Below, piece by piece: positions 42,762 through 46,266 of a stretch of 46,266 nt of DNA. The DNA is from Labilithrix sp. (GTDB lineage Bacteria > Myxococcota_A > Polyangia > Polyangiales > Polyangiaceae), in NCBI GenBank assembly GCA_019637175.1, contig JAHBWD010000069.1:1-46266 (forward strand), written 5' to 3'. A program made the position numbers and the translations under genes. How positions within the stretch are numbered: position 1 is the stretch's first letter; each line of letters opens with the position of its first letter. The notes beneath the pieces were generated by a model, which was not told the origin of the DNA, made no database searches, and saw nothing but the letters and a program-made list of their open reading frames with translations.

Positions 42762-42822
42762 CCGAGAAGGCAAGGACTTCCCGACGATACCGTAAGTGCG
42801 TGGGGTGTGGGACAATGACGGC

Positions 42823-44298
42823 GTGTTCGAGCTGTCGGCGGGCCAGATCGTCGCGGACAAGTACCGCATCGACGGGATCATGGGCACCGGCGGCATGGGC
42901 GTCGTGGCGGCCGCGACCCACGTGGAGCTCGACCAGCGCGTCGCGATCAAGTTCCTCCGCGACGTGAGCCCCGAGGGCCTCGCCCGCTTCCAGCGCGAGG
43001 CGCGCCTTCTCGTGAGGCTCAAGAGCGCCCACGTCGCGCGCGTCTTCGACGTCGGATCGCTCGAAGACGAGACGCCCTTCATCGTGATGGAGCACCTCGA
43101 GGGCTCCGATCTTTCGAGGCTCGCGCACGCGCGCGGAAGGCTGCCGACGGAGGAAGCCGTCGACTACGTCTTGCAGGCGATGGAGGCGATCGCCGAGGCG
43201 CACGCGCTCGGCATGGTGCATCGCGATCTCAAGCCGGCGAACCTCTTCCTCGCGAAGGGTCCCGGCGGAACGACGACCGTGAAGGTCCTCGACTTCGGCG
43301 TCTCGAAGGTCCTCGACGATCGCGCGAGCGGCGCGAACGGCGAAGAGCCGGTGCCCGTGGGCGATCTCACCAACGAGGGCGTCGCGCTCGGATCGCCGGG
43401 GTACATGTCGCCGGAGCAGATGACGAGCGCGCGCGACGTCGACGTGCGATCGGACGTCTTCTCGATCGGCGCGATGCTCTATCGGCTCGTGACCGGGCAG
43501 CCGCCGTATCGAGGCACGACCATCGTCTCGATCCTCGCGATCATGGCGACCGAGCCGCTCCCGCCGCTCGCGAAGCTCGCGCCGGACGCGCCGCCTGGCT
43601 TCGCCGAGATCGTCGAGCGCTGTCTCGCGCAAGATCGCGTCGCGCGGTGGCCCTCCGTCGCTCACCTCGCGCAGGCGCTCGCGCCTTTTGCGGGTCGTCG
43701 CGGGCGCCTCGCGATCGAGCAGATCATGGCGACGCTCGGGATGCAGCACCTCGACGACGCGCTCGGCCCCACGCTCGCGGGGCCGCTCACCGCGCCTGCG
43801 CTCACCGCGCCTGCGCTCGGACCGACGCTCGTCTCGCCGCGCGTCGCTCCTCCGCGGCCGCCCGCGAGCTCGCAGCCTTCGCCCGGATACGGTCCGGCGC
43901 CGGGCTTCGCCGCGACGTATCGATCGGAAGAGGCCGCGACGCCGGCCGCCCCGAGCTCGCGCGTGCCGGTCGTGATCGCCGCGGGGCTGCTCCTCTTCAT
44001 CGTCACGGCCGCGGGAACGTGGAGAGCGCTCCGACCTCCGCACGACGACGCGGCTCCTTCCGCGCTGCCCGCGGCGGAGAGCGCCGAGGCGCTCCCGATC
44101 GCGCCGGCGGAGCCTCCGCCGATCGCCGCGCCGACGCCGCTCGTCGCGCCGCTCGCGCCGATCGCCTCCGCCGAGCCGGCGGCGAGCGAAACGTTGCCGA
44201 GCAAGCCGAAGCCGCCGAAGCTGCCTCCGAGGCAAGGAGGCGGGCACACACCGTCGAGCCCGGGCGCGCCTCCCGCGCTCCCGCCCGATCGGCATTGA
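42823..44298 (+). CDS. Membrane Ser/Thr protein kinase
   Basis: A 491-residue Hanks-type kinase. The Gly loop is GTGGMGVV, the ATP lysine is in VAIKFL, the catalytic loop is HRDLKPANL, followed by DFGVSK and a SPEQM activation segment. A Pro/Ala-rich linker (about 315-385) leads to one membrane segment (VPVVIAAGLLLFIVTAAGTW, about 385-404) and an Ala/Pro-rich exterior tail of about 85 residues without a clear sensor fold. The start is a GTG at 42823; GTGs at 42796 and 42805 are possible. It is divergent from the other kinase with about 61 bp between starts, so the two may be co-regulated. Confidence 0.93.
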   Translation: MFELSAGQIVADKYRIDGIMGTGGMGVVAAATHVELDQRVAIKFLRDVSPEGLARFQREARLLVRLKSAHVARVFDVGSLEDETPFIVMEHLEGSDLSRLAHARGRLPTEEAVDYVLQAMEAIAEAHALGMVHRDLKPANLFLAKGPGGTTTVKVLDFGVSKVLDDRASGANGEEPVPVGDLTNEGVALGSPGYMSPEQMTSARDVDVRSDVFSIGAMLYRLVTGQPPYRGTTIVSILAIMATEPLPPLAKLAPDAPPGFAEIVERCLAQDRVARWPSVAHLAQALAPFAGRRGRLAIEQIMATLGMQHLDDALGPTLAGPLTAPALTAPALGPTLVSPRVAPPRPPASSQPSPGYGPAPGFAATYRSEEAATPAAPSSRVPVVIAAGLLLFIVTAAGTWRALRPPHDDAAPSALPAAESAEALPIAPAEPPPIAAPTPLVAPLAPIASAEPAASETLPSKPKPPKLPPRQGGGHTPSSPGAPPALPPDRH

Positions 44299-44312
44299 CG
44301 CCTTTCGGCGAG

Positions 44313-45143
44313 CTACTTGCCGACGATGATCTCGACGCGGCGGTTGTTGGCGCGGCCCTCGGCGGTCGTGTTCGGCGCGACCGGACGATCGGGGCCGACG
44401 CCGACGGTCTTGATGCGGTCGGCGGCGACGCCGCGGGCGACGAGCTGCGCCTTCACGGCGTCGGCGCGGCGCAGGCCGAGATCCATGTTGTACTGCCGCT
44501 GGCCCTGCGAGTCGGTGTGCCCCTCGATCGTGATGTTCGCGTCGGGGTTGCCCTTGATGAGCGCGTCGGCGACCTCGTTGAGCTTGAGGACCGCGGCGGG
44601 GAGCAGCGTCGCTTCGTTGGTCGCGAAGAGCACCGACCCCGAGAGGGTGATGACCATGCCGCGCGCTTCGTTCTTCACGCTGGCGATGCGCTGGAGATCG
44701 GCCATCGCGGCGGCGGCCTTCTTCTCGGCCTCCTCGCGCGCGCGCTTCTCGTTCGCGAGCTGATCCTGCGTCTTCGAGAGCTCGCTGCGCGTTTTGTGGA
44801 GCTGATCGCTCTGGACGTTCTGCGCCTCGCGCTCGGCGGCCTCTTTCTCCTTCAAGGCGAGCGACGCGCGGGCCGCCGCGTCGGCGAGCTGCGCCTTGCG
44901 GATCGCGATGTAGGCGAAGTCTTTGGTCGGCGGCGAGTCGCCGTCGTCGGCGAACGAGCGCTCCGCCACGTCGAGCGCTTGCTTCGCGACGTGGAGCTCG
45001 GCGGGGCTCTGCTGCGCGGCGGGGCCCTTCGAGGCCGTCTGATATTGAGCGCGCGCGTCGACGAGCTCGCGCGGCGGCAGCGTCGAGCCGCAGCCGACGG
45101 TGAGGGCGACGGTGGAGGCGATCAAGAAGCTGTGCGTGCGCAT
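44313..45143 (-). CDS. OmpA-family outer-membrane lipoprotein
   Basis: A 276-residue lipoprotein (VALTVGC). A helical, coiled-coil region lies at about 40-160 (Ala/Glu/Lys-rich). The C-terminal OmpA domain (about 160-275) binds peptidoglycan: SGSVLFATNEATLLP, IEGHTDSQGQRQYN, RRADAVKAQL. The ATG at 45143 sits four bases after the stop of the DUF4398 gene, with AAGG close by, and is preferred to an in-frame GTG at 45158. The OmpA-DUF4398 pairing is common in Myxococcota. Confidence 0.95.
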   Translation of the reverse strand: MRTHSFLIASTVALTVGCGSTLPPRELVDARAQYQTASKGPAAQQSPAELHVAKQALDVAERSFADDGDSPPTKDFAYIAIRKAQLADAAARASLALKEKEAAEREAQNVQSDQLHKTRSELSKTQDQLANEKRAREEAEKKAAAAMADLQRIASVKNEARGMVITLSGSVLFATNEATLLPAAVLKLNEVADALIKGNPDANITIEGHTDSQGQRQYNMDLGLRRADAVKAQLVARGVAADRIKTVGVGPDRPVAPNTTAEGRANNRRVEIIVGK

Positions 45144-45147
45144 GGCC

Positions 45148-45504
45148 TTACTTTCCACTCTTGATGGCGTTGACGCGCTCTTTGGCCTTTTGAGCCTCGG
45201 CGTTCGCGTTGTGCTCCTTGGCGAGCATGACGGAAAGCTCCGCGTCGGAGCCCGCGCGCTGGAGCACGAGATCGGCGCGCTTGTTGTCGCCGTCGCTCAT
45301 GAGCTTCTTGGCCTGGTCGATCTGCTCCTGCGCGAGGCGGAGGTGGAGGGCGGCCTTCGGCTCCTTGTCGGCCCCGAGCTCGCGCGCGCTACGCGCGCCC
45401 GCTTCGGCGGTCGCCAGGCGATCCGACGGTGGCGGGAAACCGCCGCCGCATGCCACGAGAGAGAGAGCGAGACCAACGGCTGCGAGTCGGATGGGGTTTC
45501 TCAC
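45148..45504 (-). CDS. DUF4398-type lipoprotein
   Basis: A 118-residue lipoprotein (GLALSLVAC). Helical with alternating Ala/Glu/Lys, typical of DUF4398 (LATAEAGARSARELGADK, ALHLRLAQEQIDQAKKL). Probably a periplasmic coiled-coil partner of the OmpA protein four bases downstream. The GTG at 45504 starts just before the signal; a TTG at 45522 is possible. Confidence 0.9.
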   Translation of the reverse strand: MRNPIRLAAVGLALSLVACGGGFPPPSDRLATAEAGARSARELGADKEPKAALHLRLAQEQIDQAKKLMSDGDNKRADLVLQRAGSDAELSVMLAKEHNANAEAQKAKERVNAIKSGK

Positions 45505-45545
45505 GACGCGCCAGCATACCAAAAGACGGTTCGCGGAGTCGATCG

Positions 45546-45890
45546 CTACTGGCGCTTGCCGCCCGTCAAGAGCTTGTCGATCAGATCCTTCGAGTAGGCG
45601 GAGAGCTCGCGGAAGACGACCCCCATCCCGGTGGTCTGGCCCGTGTTCGCGTCGCCCGTCTCGACGCGGACGACCTCGCCGATGCCCTCGATCGTCTCGA
45701 TGTCGTCCATGATGACGGTGAAACGGAGGTTGACCAGGGTGCCCACGGCCAGCGGGCTCTGCGCGCGGATGAAGACGCCGGTGCGCGAGATGTTGGTCAC
45801 GTACTCCTGGATGAACGCGTCGAACGACTCGAACTCCTTGTTGATGGTGACCCGCTCTTCACCGCGCCCGTCTCGCTTCTCGTCGCTCAT
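45546..45890 (-). CDS. PilZ-like domain protein lacking the RxxxR motif
   Basis: A 114-residue protein of the myxobacterial PilZ-like type. The D/NxSxxG motif is present (NISRTGVFIRA), as are VNLRFTVIM and GMGVVFREL. The region where canonical PilZ domains have RxxxR reads RVTINKEFESF, without the arginine pair, so c-di-GMP binding is doubtful. It lies 15 bp after the RNase G/E gene and 41 bp before the DUF4398 gene on the same strand. A GAGGCG site is near the ATG. Confidence 0.9.
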   Translation of the reverse strand: MSDEKRDGRGEERVTINKEFESFDAFIQEYVTNISRTGVFIRAQSPLAVGTLVNLRFTVIMDDIETIEGIGEVVRVETGDANTGQTTGMGVVFRELSAYSKDLIDKLLTGGKRQ

Positions 45891-45905
45891 CGTCGCCTCA
45901 TCGCC

Positions 45906-46266
45906 TCACTTGCCCACGAGATCGAACTGCTCGAGGTGGTACTCCTTGCGCGGCACGACGATGATCTTCCGCATGAAGCGGTTCTCCGCGTCTTGCAGGG
46001 CGGCCTTCTCGCTCGTGTTGAGGACGTCGGCGACCGCGGGGTGGGCGTTGATCACCACGGAGTAGCCGGGGAGGTTCGAGCGCTTGCGACGGATCTCGCG
46101 CATGATCTCGAACGCGACCGTCTCCTTCGACTGAAGCTGCCCGGTGCCGTCGCAATAGAAGCACGGCTCGTGGAGCAGCCGGCCGAGGCTCTCGCGGGTG
46201 CGCTTGCGCGTCATCTCGATGAGACCGAGCTCGGAGATGCGGTTGAGCGTCGTCTTCGCTTTGTCT
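45906..46266 (-). CDS. Ribonuclease E/G family protein, C-terminal end (cut by the window edge)
   Basis: The last 120 or so residues of an RNase E/G catalytic region. LIEMTRKRTRESLGRLLHEP is the conserved segment before the zinc-link CFYCDGTGQLQ (CxxC then GTG), followed by ETVAFEIMREIRR and a domain ending HLEQFDLVGK. The enzyme cuts single-stranded RNA; the two-cysteine link holds subunits together with zinc. The protein ends soon after the catalytic core, so RNase G-like length is likely. The 5' part lies beyond the window. It is first in a run with PilZ, DUF4398 and OmpA genes. Confidence 0.95.
   Translation of the reverse strand, partial: DKAKTTLNRISELGLIEMTRKRTRESLGRLLHEPCFYCDGTGQLQSKETVAFEIMREIRRKRSNLPGYSVVINAHPAVADVLNTSEKAALQDAENRFMRKIIVVPRKEYHLEQFDLVGK

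Noticed and set aside
40683..42818. A 711-codon open frame opposite the FHA activator and kinase
   Set aside because: It covers two well-defined genes on the other strand and has no recognisable domain.
41838..43082. Upstream extension of the soluble kinase frame to 43082
   Set aside because: It would overlap the divergent kinase gene by about 260 bp and lies before the conserved kinase beginning. GTG 42761 is the better start.

Overview
The window is very GC-rich chromosomal DNA that looks like a member of the Myxococcota (Polyangia or a relative). The signs are Ser/Thr kinases beside an FHA/sigma-54 activator, a large set of predicted lipoproteins, short ribbon-helix-helix modules of a myxobacterial type, a DUF4398-OmpA pair, a noncanonical PilZ protein next to RNase G, and many GTG/TTG starts and 4-base ATGA/GTGA overlaps. 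The genus cannot be fixed from the sequence alone.

Layout. 1-800: 3' end of a tRNA-Ser followed by a decayed toxin-antitoxin module. 805-7361: a tandem ribbon-helix-helix protein with an inverted repeat across its start, a large sulfatase, a soluble PAS histidine kinase, and a membrane kinase coupled to a CheY-like receiver. 7435-17983: mostly exported proteins and lipoproteins (trypsin-like protease, Cys-repeat lipoprotein, di-heme cytochrome c fused to rhodanese, DUF202 protein, VWA lipoprotein coupled to an esterase, an Asn-rich repeat lipoprotein, a kelch lipoprotein coupled to a CxxCH protein).

17986-34233: the most interesting region, a complete but rearranged Pel exopolysaccharide locus. 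On the minus strand, in transcription order, are an extra GH114-type hydrolase, the C-terminal (TPR plus barrel) part of PelB, PelC, PelD, PelE, PelF and PelG, possibly followed by a Tat-exported glycosidase-like lipoprotein. Divergent on the plus strand are PelA (hydrolase plus deacetylase), a membrane-anchored TPR protein that looks like the missing N-terminal part of PelB, and a SET-domain protein. PelD stops after its GAF domain and lacks the c-di-GMP-binding GGDEF-like domain. The expected machine would use PelF to polymerise, PelD/E/G to assemble the inner-membrane complex and export, PelA to deacetylate and trim, and PelB/C to pass the polymer through the outer membrane. Split PelB and shortened PelD imply altered assembly and control.

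34244-46266: BON-domain lipoprotein, cytochrome P450, PAP2 phosphatase, a cysteine-protease-like lipoprotein, a VWA lipoprotein, a Ser/Thr kinase-FHA/sigma-54 activator operon with a divergent second kinase, and finally a minus-strand run RNase G (cut by the window edge), PilZ, DUF4398 and OmpA.
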